A DNA stretch of 64,000 bases from Lysobacter capsici (GTDB lineage Bacteria > Pseudomonadota > Gammaproteobacteria > Xanthomonadales > Xanthomonadaceae). A model generated the notes under the pieces. The model saw only the letters and a list, made by a program, of their open reading frames with translations, was not told the DNA's origin and did not search any database. The translations under genes were made by a program, and so were the position numbers. Below, piece by piece: positions 26,764 to 35,287 of this stretch. The stretch covers positions 2,232,001 through 2,296,000 of the forward strand of contig NZ_CP076103.1 of the NCBI RefSeq assembly GCF_018732085.1, in the 5' to 3' direction. The first letter of the stretch is position 1. Every line of letters starts with the position of its first letter.

Positions 26764-26782
26764 GCGCTTGCATACCGTTCCG

Positions 26783-27325
26783 ATGAACTCCGATTCCGCA
26801 CTTGCGCCCACGATGCCCAACGATTCGATCCAACTTCATCTCAGCGACGCCGACGCCACCGACGCGCTCGGCGCCGCGCTCGCCGCGGCGCGCGCGAACG
26901 CGGCGCAAACCGGCGTGTTGATCGTGCATCTGCACGGCGACCTGGGCGCCGGCAAATCCACCCTGGCGCGCGCCTTGCTGCGCGCGCTCGGCGTGCAGGG
27001 CGCGATCCGCAGCCCGACCTACACCCTGGTCGAGCGCTACCCGCTCAGCGACGGCGGCGAAGCCTGGCATCTGGACCTGTACCGGATTGGCGATGCCGGC
27101 GAGCTGGAGTTCCTCGGCCTGGACGGCGGTGAGGCCTCGTTGTGGCTGATCGAATGGCCCGAGCGCGGACTGGGTTGGCTGCCGGCACCGGATTTGCGCA
27201 TCGATCTGGCCCAGGACGGCGCCGGCCGACAGGCCCGCCTGAACGCGTCCAGCGAGGGCGGCCGGGCCTGGCTGGTCGCGCTGACTGACGCGACGGGTGC
27301 CCGTGAGGTTGCGGCCGACTCCTGA
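26783..27325 (+). CDS. tsaE: TsaE, tRNA threonylcarbamoyladenosine ATPase
   Basis: ATPase that drives the TsaBDE complex in t6A modification of ANN-decoding tRNAs. 180 residues. Walker A GDLGAGKSTLARALL, SPTYTLVERY, and HLDLYRIGDAGELEFLGLD (switch-like, Walker B). I choose ATG 26783; an in-frame TTG at 26768 and an ATG at 26813 are alternatives, the last would still leave the whole domain. The C-terminus is longer than in E. coli's TsaE (153). Confidence 0.92.
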   Translation: MNSDSALAPTMPNDSIQLHLSDADATDALGAALAAARANAAQTGVLIVHLHGDLGAGKSTLARALLRALGVQGAIRSPTYTLVERYPLSDGGEAWHLDLYRIGDAGELEFLGLDGGEASLWLIEWPERGLGWLPAPDLRIDLAQDGAGRQARLNASSEGGRAWLVALTDATGAREVAADS

Positions 27326-27412
27326 ACGATTCCATAGGAAGTCGCCCCAGGTCCTGGATTTGCAAGGGAAAAATGCTTGCAATTCGGGTGGTCCGGTGCT
27401 TGACTTACGCCC

Positions 27413-29188
27413 ATGCGAGTCAAAGGGGCCACTGTCCAGAAATTCCTGCTCGGCCTGGCGCTGCTCGCGGCGCTGGCCTGGAATCTCGCGCACGCCAGTG
27501 AAATCAAGGGCTTGGAGCTGCGCAACGGCGCCACCGGGACCCGCGCCGAAATCGCCCTCGACGGCGCCGGCGAGTACAAGGTCATCAGCCTCAAGGGCCC
27601 GGATCGGCTGGTCGTCGACCTGCCGGCCTCGCGCCTGGGCAAGAATCTCAAGCTGCCGGCCGCGACCGGCATCGTCAAAGCCGTCCGCACCGGCGAGCCG
27701 CAGCCGGGCACCGCCCGGGTCGTGTTCGATCTCGCCCAGCCGATCGCGGTGCTCAAGCCGCATATCGAGCAGGGCACCTCGGGTCCGCGCCTGATCCTGG
27801 AGTGGCCGGGCGACGGTTCCGAGCCCGCGCACGTCGCGACGCCTGCGGCCGCTGTCGCCGCGGCTGCGTCGAATCCGCCGCCTCCGCCCGCTGCCTCAAA
27901 CCCGGTGCCCGCGCCCGTCCCGACTGCCGCCGAGCCGGCGGTCGCCTCCAACGCCGCGACCCAGCGCCTGATCGCCGAACTCGCCGCGCGTGGCGCCGCG
28001 GGTTCCGCCTCGGCGCAGACCAACGCGGCGTTGCCGGCGGCGCGTCCGCCGCAGAATTCGATGCCGTCGATACCGGCCGCGAACGCGCCGGCGCAGACCA
28101 CGACCGCACAGACCGCGTCGGCGCTCGCCGCCGCCGCGCCGGCCAGCACCCATCCCGTGTCGCCGCCGCCGAGCGTCGCCCAGCAGGCCGCCAACCAAGC
28201 CGCCAGCCAGGCCGTGTTCGAACAGGCCGCGCAGGCACCGGTGGCGACCACCGTCGCGACCGGCGTGCCGACCCGCATCGCCACCGGCATTCCGACCCGG
28301 GTCGCGACCGGGGTGCCGACGCCGATGCCCGGCGCCAGCGCCGCCGCGACCGAGTCGGCGCCCGAGCCGATGCCGCCGCCCGGCGCGACCAAGACCCTCA
28401 AGGACGTCATGCGCGGCCGCGGCATGCGGCCGTTGATCATCGCCATCGATCCCGGCCACGGCGGCCAGGACCCGGGCGCGATCGGCCTGACCGGCAAGCG
28501 CGAAAAAGACGTGACCCTGGCGATCGGCCGCGAACTGGCGCGCCAGATCAACGCCACGCCCGGCCTGAAGGCCTACATGACCCGCGACAGCGACGTGTTC
28601 ATCCCGCTGCCGCGCCGCGCCCAGTTGGCGCGTCAGGCCAAGGCCGACATGTTCATCTCGATCCACGCCGACGCGGCCGAGAACCGCGCCGCCAAGGGCT
28701 CATCGGTGTACGTGCTGTCGCTCAAGGGCGCGTCCTCGCAGCGCGCGCGCTGGCTGGCCGACAAGGAAAACTCCGCCGACCTGATCGGCGGCGTGCGCCT
28801 GCAGCAGACCGACAACACCCTGGCCTCGGTGCTGCTCGACCTGACCCAGAGCGGCCACATGAAGGCGTCCGAAGACGCCGCCGGGCACGTGCTCGACGGC
28901 CTCAAGGATGTCGGCAACAACCACAAGCCGCATATCGAACGCGCCAACTTCGCGGTGCTGCGCACCTCGGACATGCCGGCGATGCTGGTCGAGACCGCGT
29001 TCATCTCCAACCCGGAAGAAGAGCGCCGGCTGACCGATCCCTCGCACCAGCGCGCCCTGGCGCGCGCGGTGCTGTCCGGGGTCAACACCTATTTCACCCG
29101 CCAGCCGCCGCCGGGCACGATGTACGCGGCGCGCGCCGAGGCCCAGCAGGCGCCGTCGGGCGGGTTCGGCGGCGGCGGAAGCCCCTGA
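27413..29188 (+). CDS. amiC: N-acetylmuramoyl-L-alanine amidase (AmiB/AmiC type)
   Basis: Periplasmic zinc amidase that cuts the peptide from peptidoglycan during cell separation. 591 residues: signal peptide (to about 28, AHA|SE), AMIN domain (~30-140) for septal targeting, a long Ala/Pro-rich linker (~140-325), then Amidase_3 (~335-575) with IDPGHGGQDPGA, ISIHADA and VETAFISN. The linker carries ATGVPTR/ATGIPTR repeats and is longer than usual. A Gly-rich tail follows. Exact AmiB versus AmiC name is by context; mutL follows one gene later as in the usual amiB-mutL order. Confidence 0.93.
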   Translation: MRVKGATVQKFLLGLALLAALAWNLAHASEIKGLELRNGATGTRAEIALDGAGEYKVISLKGPDRLVVDLPASRLGKNLKLPAATGIVKAVRTGEPQPGTARVVFDLAQPIAVLKPHIEQGTSGPRLILEWPGDGSEPAHVATPAAAVAAAASNPPPPPAASNPVPAPVPTAAEPAVASNAATQRLIAELAARGAAGSASAQTNAALPAARPPQNSMPSIPAANAPAQTTTAQTASALAAAAPASTHPVSPPPSVAQQAANQAASQAVFEQAAQAPVATTVATGVPTRIATGIPTRVATGVPTPMPGASAAATESAPEPMPPPGATKTLKDVMRGRGMRPLIIAIDPGHGGQDPGAIGLTGKREKDVTLAIGRELARQINATPGLKAYMTRDSDVFIPLPRRAQLARQAKADMFISIHADAAENRAAKGSSVYVLSLKGASSQRARWLADKENSADLIGGVRLQQTDNTLASVLLDLTQSGHMKASEDAAGHVLDGLKDVGNNHKPHIERANFAVLRTSDMPAMLVETAFISNPEEERRLTDPSHQRALARAVLSGVNTYFTRQPPPGTMYAARAEAQQAPSGGFGGGGSP

Positions 29189-29269
29189 TCGCTCACGCGG
29201 TGGGTTCGAACTGATCCGATCACCGCGTATTTGCTTCGTCTGCCTGTTCGACTCCTCAAGTTCGATGCG

Positions 29270-29593
29270 ATGAATCCCCCTGCCGCGCCCGATGCCGCGC
29301 TGATCGCCGCGGTGCGGCGCTGGCTGGCCGAGCGCCGCGCGTTGTGGATCAATCAGGCGTACCTGCACGAGGGCGAACCTGCGCAGCGCGAGTATTTTCT
29401 CAAGCCACTCGATGGCGGCGCGATCCAGTTGGGGTTCGATGACTGGCTGGATCGGTATGAGGATGCGACCGATCTGTACTTTCGCTATGAGCGGCAGCGC
29501 TTCGACAGTCTGGAGGTGGCCTTGGTCTATACCTTCGAGCAGTTGCCGCTGCGGGCTGCGGATTTCGGTCGCGCGATGGGGGTGGTTCGCTAG
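29270..29593 (+). CDS. Unknown 107-residue cytosolic protein
   Basis: Function not recognised. A soluble acidic protein beginning MNPPAAPDAALIAAVRRWLA with aromatic-rich segments (YFLKPLDGGAIQLGFDDWLD, LYFRYERQRFDSLEVALVY). The frame opens at a TTG 13 codons earlier, but ATG 29270 gives a cleaner N-terminus. No membrane segment. It lies between amiC and mutL on the same strand. Confidence 0.65.
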   Translation: MNPPAAPDAALIAAVRRWLAERRALWINQAYLHEGEPAQREYFLKPLDGGAIQLGFDDWLDRYEDATDLYFRYERQRFDSLEVALVYTFEQLPLRAADFGRAMGVVR

Positions 29594-29602
29594 CCCTCGC
29601 AG

Positions 29603-29720
29603 GCCCTCACCCCGGCCCTCTCCCGCAAGCGGGAGAGGGAGCCAAGCGGAAGCGGGAGCCAAGTGGGAGAGTGAGATCGAGTCCTTCTCCCGCTTGCGGC
29701 GACCGAAGGGAGTGCAAGGC
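29603..29720. repeat. CCCTCACC / CTCTCCCGCAAGCGGGAG hairpin repeat
   Basis: CCCTCTCCCGCAAGCGGGAGAGGG at the start is a 10-11 bp hairpin of the same family as the kdpB-kdpC repeat. The segment to ~29720 repeats AAGCGGGAG and CTTCTCCCGCTTGCGG, the reverse orientation, so it is a degenerate pair. It lies ~155 bp upstream of mutL. Confidence 0.75.
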
Positions 29721-29875
29721 TGAGAAGGTGCCCGCAGGGCGGATGAGGGCCGCCGCCCGCAAGCCCCGAATCGGCAAACCCCCAAACCGCAAGCTCCGGA
29801 TCGCGGCGACCCGCACCCAGCGGCTATCATCGATCCCCGTCCCCCGACGGTGCCGCGCGCACCGAAACGCCGCCT

Positions 29876-31753
29876 GTGAGCATCCGCCAACTCCCCGATA
29901 CCCTCATCAACCAGATCGCCGCCGGCGAAGTGGTCGAGCGGCCCGCGTCCGTGGTCAAGGAACTGGTCGAGAATGCGCTCGACGCGGGCGCGCGCCGGGT
30001 CGACATCGACCTGGAAGAAGGCGGCGTGCGCCTGATCCGCATCCGCGACGACGGCAACGGCATCACCCCGGAGGAACTGCCGCTGGCGGTGTCGCGCCAC
30101 GCCACCAGCAAGATCGCCTCGCTCGACGATCTCGAAGGCGTCACCACCCTCGGGTTTCGCGGCGAAGCGCTGCCCTCGATCGCCTCGGTCAGCCGGTTCG
30201 CGCTGTCCTCGCGCCGGATCGGCGAAGACCGCGGCGCGGTGCTGGAGATCGACGGCGGCCGGCTCGGCGAAGTCACGCCCAAATCGCATCCGCAAGGCAC
30301 CACGGTCGAAGTGCGCGACCTGTTCTTCAACGTGCCGGCGCGGCGCAAATTCCTGAAGGCCGAGCGCACCGAACTGGGCCATATCGAAGAATGGTTGCGC
30401 CAGCTCGCGCTCGCACGGCCGGATGTCGAACTGCGCGTGTCGCATAACGGCAAGGCGACCCGGCGCTGGAAAGGCGAGGGCGACCTGATCGACATGGGCC
30501 TGTCGGACGTGCGCATCGGCGAGGCGCTCGGCGAGGAATTCGCCAAGAACGCGCTGCGCGTGGATCACAGCGGCGCCGGCCTGCGCCTGCACGGCTGGAT
30601 CGCGCAACCCTCGTACAACCGCGCCAGCGCCGATCAGCAGTATCTGTATTGCAACGGCCGCTCGGTGCGCGATCGCAGCATCGCCCATGCGGTCAAGCAG
30701 GCGTATGCCGACGTGCTGTTCCATGGCCGCCAGCCGGCGTACGTGCTGTTTCTCGAACTCGATCCGCGCCGGGTCGACGTCAACGTGCATCCGGCCAAGC
30801 ACGAAGTGCGCTTCCGCGATGCGCGGCTGATCCACGACTTCGTCTATCGCACCCTCAACGATGCGCTGGCGCAGACCCGCGCCGGCAGCCTGCCGTCGGC
30901 GCAGGTGCCCGGCGGCGGCGATCCGTTCGCGTCGGCCAACGGCGAAGGCGTGGCGGCATCGAACATGTATCAGTATCGGCCGACCGCGCCGCTGGGCTTG
31001 CAGGTCAGCGAAACCCGCGCCGGTTACGCGGCCTTGTACGGCAGCGGTGGCGGCTCGGTGTCGGGGCCCGCGCCGGGCGCCGGACTGTATGCCGGCGCCG
31101 GCAGCGCCTACGCCGGGCCCGCGCCGGGCCTGCCGCGGCCGGCGCTGCCGCCCAGCGACGACGACACCCTGCCGCCGCTGGGCTACGCGATCGCGCAGCT
31201 GCACGGCATCTACGTGCTGGCCGAAAGCGCCGAAGGCCTGATCGTGGTCGACATGCACGCCGCGCACGAACGCATCGGTTACGAAAAGCTCAAGAGCGCG
31301 CACGACGGCGAAGGCCTGCGCACCCAGCCGCTGCTGGTGCCGGCGACCTTGGCGGTGTCCGAGCGCGAGGCCGAGGTCGCCGAGCGCGAGGAGGCCACGC
31401 TGGTCGCGCTGGGTTTCGAAGTCACCCGCAGCGGCCCGCAGTCGCTGACCCTGCGCGCGGTGCCGGCGCTGCTCGCCCATGGCGATGTCGAGGCGCTGCT
31501 GCGCGACGTGCTGGCCGACCTGCGCGAACACGGCGAATCGCGCCGGGTCGCCGCGGCGCGCGACGAACTGCTGTCGACCATGGCCTGCCACGGCGCGGTG
31601 CGCGCCAATCGCCGTCTCACTTTGCCCGAAATGAATGCCTTGCTGCGCGAGATGGAAGCCACCGAACGCTCCGGTCAATGCAATCATGGGCGTCCCACCT
31701 GGGCACGCTTCAGCCTGCCCGAAATCGACCGCTGGTTCCTGCGAGGGCGTTGA
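29876..31753 (+). CDS. mutL: DNA mismatch repair protein MutL
   Basis: ATP-driven mismatch-repair coordinator. 625 residues. GHKL ATPase motifs are intact: AAGEVVERPASVVKELVENA, DDGNGI, TLGFRGEALPSIASV and VNVHPAKHEVRF. The linker (~345-430) is Ala/Gly/Pro-rich. The C-terminal domain has DMHAAHERIGYE, the place of the endonuclease motif D(Q/M)HA(X)2E(X)4E, and a terminal CNHGRP in place of the common CPHGRP; the ACHGAVRA motif is present. The start is GTG 29876. Nicking activity is plausible but not proven. Confidence 0.95.
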   Translation: MSIRQLPDTLINQIAAGEVVERPASVVKELVENALDAGARRVDIDLEEGGVRLIRIRDDGNGITPEELPLAVSRHATSKIASLDDLEGVTTLGFRGEALPSIASVSRFALSSRRIGEDRGAVLEIDGGRLGEVTPKSHPQGTTVEVRDLFFNVPARRKFLKAERTELGHIEEWLRQLALARPDVELRVSHNGKATRRWKGEGDLIDMGLSDVRIGEALGEEFAKNALRVDHSGAGLRLHGWIAQPSYNRASADQQYLYCNGRSVRDRSIAHAVKQAYADVLFHGRQPAYVLFLELDPRRVDVNVHPAKHEVRFRDARLIHDFVYRTLNDALAQTRAGSLPSAQVPGGGDPFASANGEGVAASNMYQYRPTAPLGLQVSETRAGYAALYGSGGGSVSGPAPGAGLYAGAGSAYAGPAPGLPRPALPPSDDDTLPPLGYAIAQLHGIYVLAESAEGLIVVDMHAAHERIGYEKLKSAHDGEGLRTQPLLVPATLAVSEREAEVAEREEATLVALGFEVTRSGPQSLTLRAVPALLAHGDVEALLRDVLADLREHGESRRVAAARDELLSTMACHGAVRANRRLTLPEMNALLREMEATERSGQCNHGRPTWARFSLPEIDRWFLRGR

Positions 31754-31754
31754 G

Positions 31755-32798
31755 ATGGCTGCTGCTTCTGCTTCGTTGTTGCGACTGATCCCCAAGCCTT
31801 GGCTGTGCGCGGCCGTGTTGTTGCCGGCGCTGGCGGCCTGCGATTCGCCGCAGCAGCAGGCGCAGGCGAAACGCGAGGCCGAGCAGGTCGCCGCGGCGAG
31901 CGAAACCTTCGCCCGCGACGAACAACTGTGGCGCGAACACCGCCGCGAGGAACTGCTCAAGCCCGACGGCTGGACCAGCCTGATCGGCCTGCATCCGATC
32001 GACGAGGGTTCGCACTATTTCGGCAGCGATCCCGACAACGGCATCCGCGTCGGCGCCGGCCCGGAGCATTTCGGCTTGTTGTCTTTGAACAAGGACAAGC
32101 TGCGCTTCGTGCCCGAGCGCGGCGCGCAACTCACCCTCAACGATCAGCCGCTCAAGGGCGCGGCCACGCTGCTCGCCGACGACTATCCGGCCGGGCCGAG
32201 CAAGATCGGCTTCGACGAGGGCAAGGGCGTGTTGACCGTGATCAAGCGCGGCGATCGTTACCTGCTGCGGGTGCGTCATTCGCAAGCGCCGACCCTGACC
32301 GGATTCAAGGGCATCGATTATTGGCCGGCGCAGGAAGACTGGAAGATCAGCGGCAAGTTCGTCGCCCATCCGGCCGGCAAGACCATCGACATCGCCAACA
32401 TCATCGGCACGATCGAGGCCACGCCCAATCCCGGCGCGATCGAGTTCGAGCGTGACGGCCAGACCTACCGCATCGAAGCGCTGGACCAGGGCGGCGACGA
32501 ACTGATGCTGGTGTTCGCCGATCGCACCAGCGGCCATACCAGCTACAGCGCCGGGCGTTTCCTCGACGTGGCGCGGCCGAACCTGCAGGGCAAGGTGATC
32601 CTGGATTTCAACAAGGCCTACAACCCGCCGTGCGCGTTCACCGCGTATGCGACCTGTCCGCTGCCGCCGCCGGAAAATCGCCTGAACCTGGAAGTGCTGG
32701 CCGGCGAGAAGACCTACAAGCCCGGCGCCGCCGCGGCGCCGGGTGACGATACGCAACACGGCGCCAAGCCCGAAACCGCCGCCGCGCCCGCGTCGTAA
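31755..32798 (+). CDS. DUF1684 lipoprotein
   Basis: 347-residue lipoprotein: signal ending LPALAAC (lipobox), then a DUF1684 domain with DEQLWREHRREELLKPDGWTS, LIGLHPIDEGSHYFGSDPD and VILDFNKAYNPPCAFTAYAT followed by CPLPPPENRL, all family hallmarks. Function unknown. The start overlaps nothing: it begins 1 nt after the mutL stop, so is probably translated from the mutL mRNA. The C-terminal 25 residues are Ala/Pro-rich. Confidence 0.9.
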   Translation: MAAASASLLRLIPKPWLCAAVLLPALAACDSPQQQAQAKREAEQVAAASETFARDEQLWREHRREELLKPDGWTSLIGLHPIDEGSHYFGSDPDNGIRVGAGPEHFGLLSLNKDKLRFVPERGAQLTLNDQPLKGAATLLADDYPAGPSKIGFDEGKGVLTVIKRGDRYLLRVRHSQAPTLTGFKGIDYWPAQEDWKISGKFVAHPAGKTIDIANIIGTIEATPNPGAIEFERDGQTYRIEALDQGGDELMLVFADRTSGHTSYSAGRFLDVARPNLQGKVILDFNKAYNPPCAFTAYATCPLPPPENRLNLEVLAGEKTYKPGAAAAPGDDTQHGAKPETAAAPAS

Positions 32799-32853
32799 CC
32801 CATCTTCCTTACCTTCGGGCGTTGTCGCTCGAGTCCACCGAGACACTCTGCCG

Positions 32854-33942
32854 ATGCGGTTCATGAAGTTGTTCGTCCTGCCCTTGTTCGTCGCCAGCGC
32901 CTTGAGCGTTTCGCTGACCTCCGCCACCGCGATCGCCGGCGACGAGCAGGCCGCGGTCGCGGCGACCAAGACGCCGCCGGTGCCGCTGCTGTGGAAGGTG
33001 TCCGACGCCGACAACGCGGTGTACCTGCTGGGTTCGTTCCATCTGCTGCGCGCCGACGATTACCCGCTGTCGCCCGACATCGATCAGGCCTTCGCCGGTT
33101 CCGACAAGCTGATCTTCGAGGTCTCGCCGCAGGAGATGTTCGACCCGGGCGTGCCGCAGCGTTTCATGCAGCGCGCGCGCTACGACGATGGCCGCACCCT
33201 CAGCCAGGTGCTGCCGGGCGACCTGCGCGAAAAACTCAACCGCGTGCTGGCCAAGAACGGCCGCTCGTTGAGCCAGGTCGATGCGCTCGAACCGTGGTTC
33301 GTCAATCTGTCGCTGGTGCTGGGCGTGTCGCAGTCGATGGGGTTCAGCCCGCAGCTCGGCCTGGACCAGTACCTGATGCGGCAGGCGGCCGAAGCCGGCA
33401 AGCTGGCGCTGGGCCTGGAGAGCATGGACAGCCAGTTGCAGATCATGGATTCGGGCCCGCTGCCCGAGCAGATCAAGGCGTTGCGCGAATTCCTCGACAA
33501 GCCCGAGGACGTGCCGGGCATGCTCGACGACATCCACAGCGCGTGGCGCAATGCCGACATCGCCAAGCTCGACGAAAAAGCGCGCCTGGAGATGAAGGAG
33601 AAAACGCCCGAGACCTATCGCATGGTCAATCTCGAGCGCAACGAGGCGTGGATTCCGCAGATCCAGAAGCTGCTCGACGAATCCAAGAAGGGCGACAGCC
33701 TGGTGGTGGTCGGCACGATGCACCTGCTCGGCGACGATGGCCTGATCGAGCGTTTGCGTGGCAAGGGTTACAAGATCGAGCGCATCTGCTCGGCCTGCGC
33801 GATCGGTACGCCGGATGTGGCGTTGCCGATTGAAGTTCCGCCACCGGAAGGCGCGGCTGCGCCGAAGTCCGACAAGCCGGCTTCCGACAAGCCGGCCTCG
33901 GACAAGCCGGTCCCGGGCAAATCTGCTCCGGTCAAGCCGTAA
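32854..33942 (+). CDS. TraB/GumN-family protein
   Basis: 362 residues: signal peptide (MRFMKLFVLPLFVASALSVS, cleaved near AIAG), then a TraB/GumN domain (PLLWKVSDADNAVYLLGSFH, with the GSFH motif, and a C-terminal VVVGTMHLLGDDGLIERLRG). Related enzymes include the Tiki metalloproteases and PrgY; in Xanthomonads a GumN relative sits in the gum cluster, not here. The C-terminal tail is a low-complexity SDKPA repeat. In-frame ATG 32863 is an alternative start. Confidence 0.9.
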   Translation: MRFMKLFVLPLFVASALSVSLTSATAIAGDEQAAVAATKTPPVPLLWKVSDADNAVYLLGSFHLLRADDYPLSPDIDQAFAGSDKLIFEVSPQEMFDPGVPQRFMQRARYDDGRTLSQVLPGDLREKLNRVLAKNGRSLSQVDALEPWFVNLSLVLGVSQSMGFSPQLGLDQYLMRQAAEAGKLALGLESMDSQLQIMDSGPLPEQIKALREFLDKPEDVPGMLDDIHSAWRNADIAKLDEKARLEMKEKTPETYRMVNLERNEAWIPQIQKLLDESKKGDSLVVVGTMHLLGDDGLIERLRGKGYKIERICSACAIGTPDVALPIEVPPPEGAAAPKSDKPASDKPASDKPVPGKSAPVKP

Positions 33943-33978
33943 CGGCCATGATGCAGATTGCGATGTTGCCGTGATGGC

Positions 33979-34005
33979 GCGGTCGCGGCTTGCGCCGCTC
34001 CTACA
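33979..34005. repeat. REP element (inverted) next to palindromic copy C
   Basis: GCGCGGTCGCGGCTTGCGCC followed by GCTCCTACA: one inverted REP of the GTAGGAGCGGCGCAAGCCGC family, 31 bp before the left end of copy C. Confidence 0.85.
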
Positions 34006-34036
34006 GGGAGGCCATGCGGCTTTCGCCTGAAGTCTT

Positions 34037-34602
34037 GCAGTTCATCCAGCGCTGCGAGGCATGTAACTCGCGAGAACAAAAGCACACCCGGAGGGCGGCG
34101 CACATGGATGTGCGCCGTGCGCCACCGGGACAGGATGTCCCGTGTGGCGCATGCCTGCGCAAGCACCGATCGTGCGGGCCCTTGATTCAAGAAAAAGCGT
34201 TTTTCTTTGGTTACCTTTCTTTTGTCGCTTTTGACAAAAGAAAGTAACTCGGCCGCTTGCGGACGAAAGCTGTTGATCTTGCTTGCGGCTTCAAAAGCTC
34301 CATAGCTTTCAAAGCTTTCAAAGCTTTCAAAGCCTTCAAGCTTTCAAAGCTTGAAGCAAGATCAAAGGCTTCCGCCGCTGAAGCGGCGGGTCACTTTCTT
34401 TTGTCTAAAGCAACAAAAGAAAGGTAACCAAAGAAAAATGCTTTTCTTTGAATCAAGGGCCCGCGCGATCGATGCAGACGCGGGCATGCGCCACACGAGA
34501 CATCCTGTCTCGGTGGCGCACGGCGCACATCCATGTGCGCCGCCCTTCGGGTGTGCTTTTGCTAACGCGAGTCAGTGGCTTCGCAGCGCTGGATGAACTG
34601 CG
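34037..34602. repeat. Large palindromic repeat, copy C
   Basis: A ~566 bp relative of copy A. Hairpin I is GGCGCACATGGATGTGCGCC (right arm GGCGCACATCCATGTGCGCC), hairpin II is CGGGACAGGATGTCCCG on the left and CGAGACATCCTGTCTCG on the right. The optional ACCGAAGGGAATCCAGACGG module is missing from both arms. The centre (34300-34365) carries several copies of the 9 bp unit AGCTTTCAA. REPs lie 31 bp outside one end and 35 bp outside the other. Confidence 0.9.
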
Positions 34603-34637
34603 CGCCTTCGAACTCAAGCGAAGCGGCATGGCCTACC

Positions 34638-34665
34638 TGTAGGAGCGGCGCGAGCCGCGACCGCG
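34638..34665. repeat. REP element (direct) after palindromic copy C
   Basis: TGTAGGAGCGGCGCGAGCCG followed by CGACCGCG, 35 bp after the right end of copy C with the intervening GGCATGGCCTACC that also precedes the REP at 7258. Confidence 0.85.
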
Positions 34666-34752
34666 CCACCACGACAACATCGCAACCAGCGCCAAGCCCG
34701 CAGCCCGCCAGGGGCCACGCGAGCTTGAATCTCAAACAAAGACCAAGGGCGT

Positions 34753-35178
34753 CTAGACCGAAGCCCCAGCCAGCGCAGTCGCCGGCACCAGCACGATGCA
34801 ATCCACCGGACAAGCCGGAACGCACAATTCGCAGCCGGTGCACAACGGCTCGATCACCGTATGCATGTGCTTGGCCGCCCCGATGATCGCATCGACCGGA
34901 CAGGCCTGGATGCACTTGGTGCAGCCGATGCAATCGGCCTCGACGATCAACGCCACCGGCGCAGGCTTGTGCTCACCGCGGCTGCGGTCGTAAGGCCGCG
35001 CCGCTACGCCGAGCAAACGCGCCAACGCACGCGCGCCGGCATCGCCGCCGGGCGGACAATGATCGACATCGGCTTCGCCCCGCGCCATCGCCTGCGCATA
35101 CGGACGACAACCCGCGTAACCGCACTGGCCGCATTGGGTTTGCGGCAGCAGGCGATCGAGGCGTTCGGTCAGGTCCAT
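34753..35178 (-). CDS. RnfB-like ferredoxin, stand-alone and soluble
   Basis: 141 residues matching the iron-sulfur part of RnfB/RsxB: an N-terminal Fes domain QCGQCGYAGCRPYAQAMARG with a later Cys in DHCPPGG, then two 4Fe-4S motifs CIGCTKCIQACPVDAI and CTGCELCVPACPVDCI. It lacks the N-terminal membrane helix of RnfB, and there are no rnfA, C, D, E or G genes here. It follows metG with 109 nt between, a Xanthomonad arrangement. Electron partner unknown. Confidence 0.85.
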   Translation of the reverse strand: MDLTERLDRLLPQTQCGQCGYAGCRPYAQAMARGEADVDHCPPGGDAGARALARLLGVAARPYDRSRGEHKPAPVALIVEADCIGCTKCIQACPVDAIIGAAKHMHTVIEPLCTGCELCVPACPVDCIVLVPATALAGASV

Positions 35179-35287
35179 GGGGCCAGGAGTGAGTTCACAG
35201 GAGTGAGGCGTGAGTAAAAGCGGAGGAACGGCAAGTGTTCGCTGCGGCTCTTGCTCGTCCCTCACTTTTCCGCACTCGTTTCTCGCG

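Noticed and set aside
24103..26820. A 905-codon open frame on the minus strand across queG and nnr
   Set aside because: It is antisense or out of frame to two well-supported genes; product is compositionally biased (Arg/Gln/His-rich) with no domain. Such long mirrors are expected at this GC content. Similar frames over metG, mutL/amiC, the TonB receptor and both kinases were rejected for the same reason.
27361..27412. Sigma-54 promoter before amiC
   Set aside because: GG and GC are present but not at the required 10 bp spacing.
33979..34665. Insertion sequence around the repeats
   Set aside because: No transposase frame and no target-site duplication could be seen; the repeats are non-coding.
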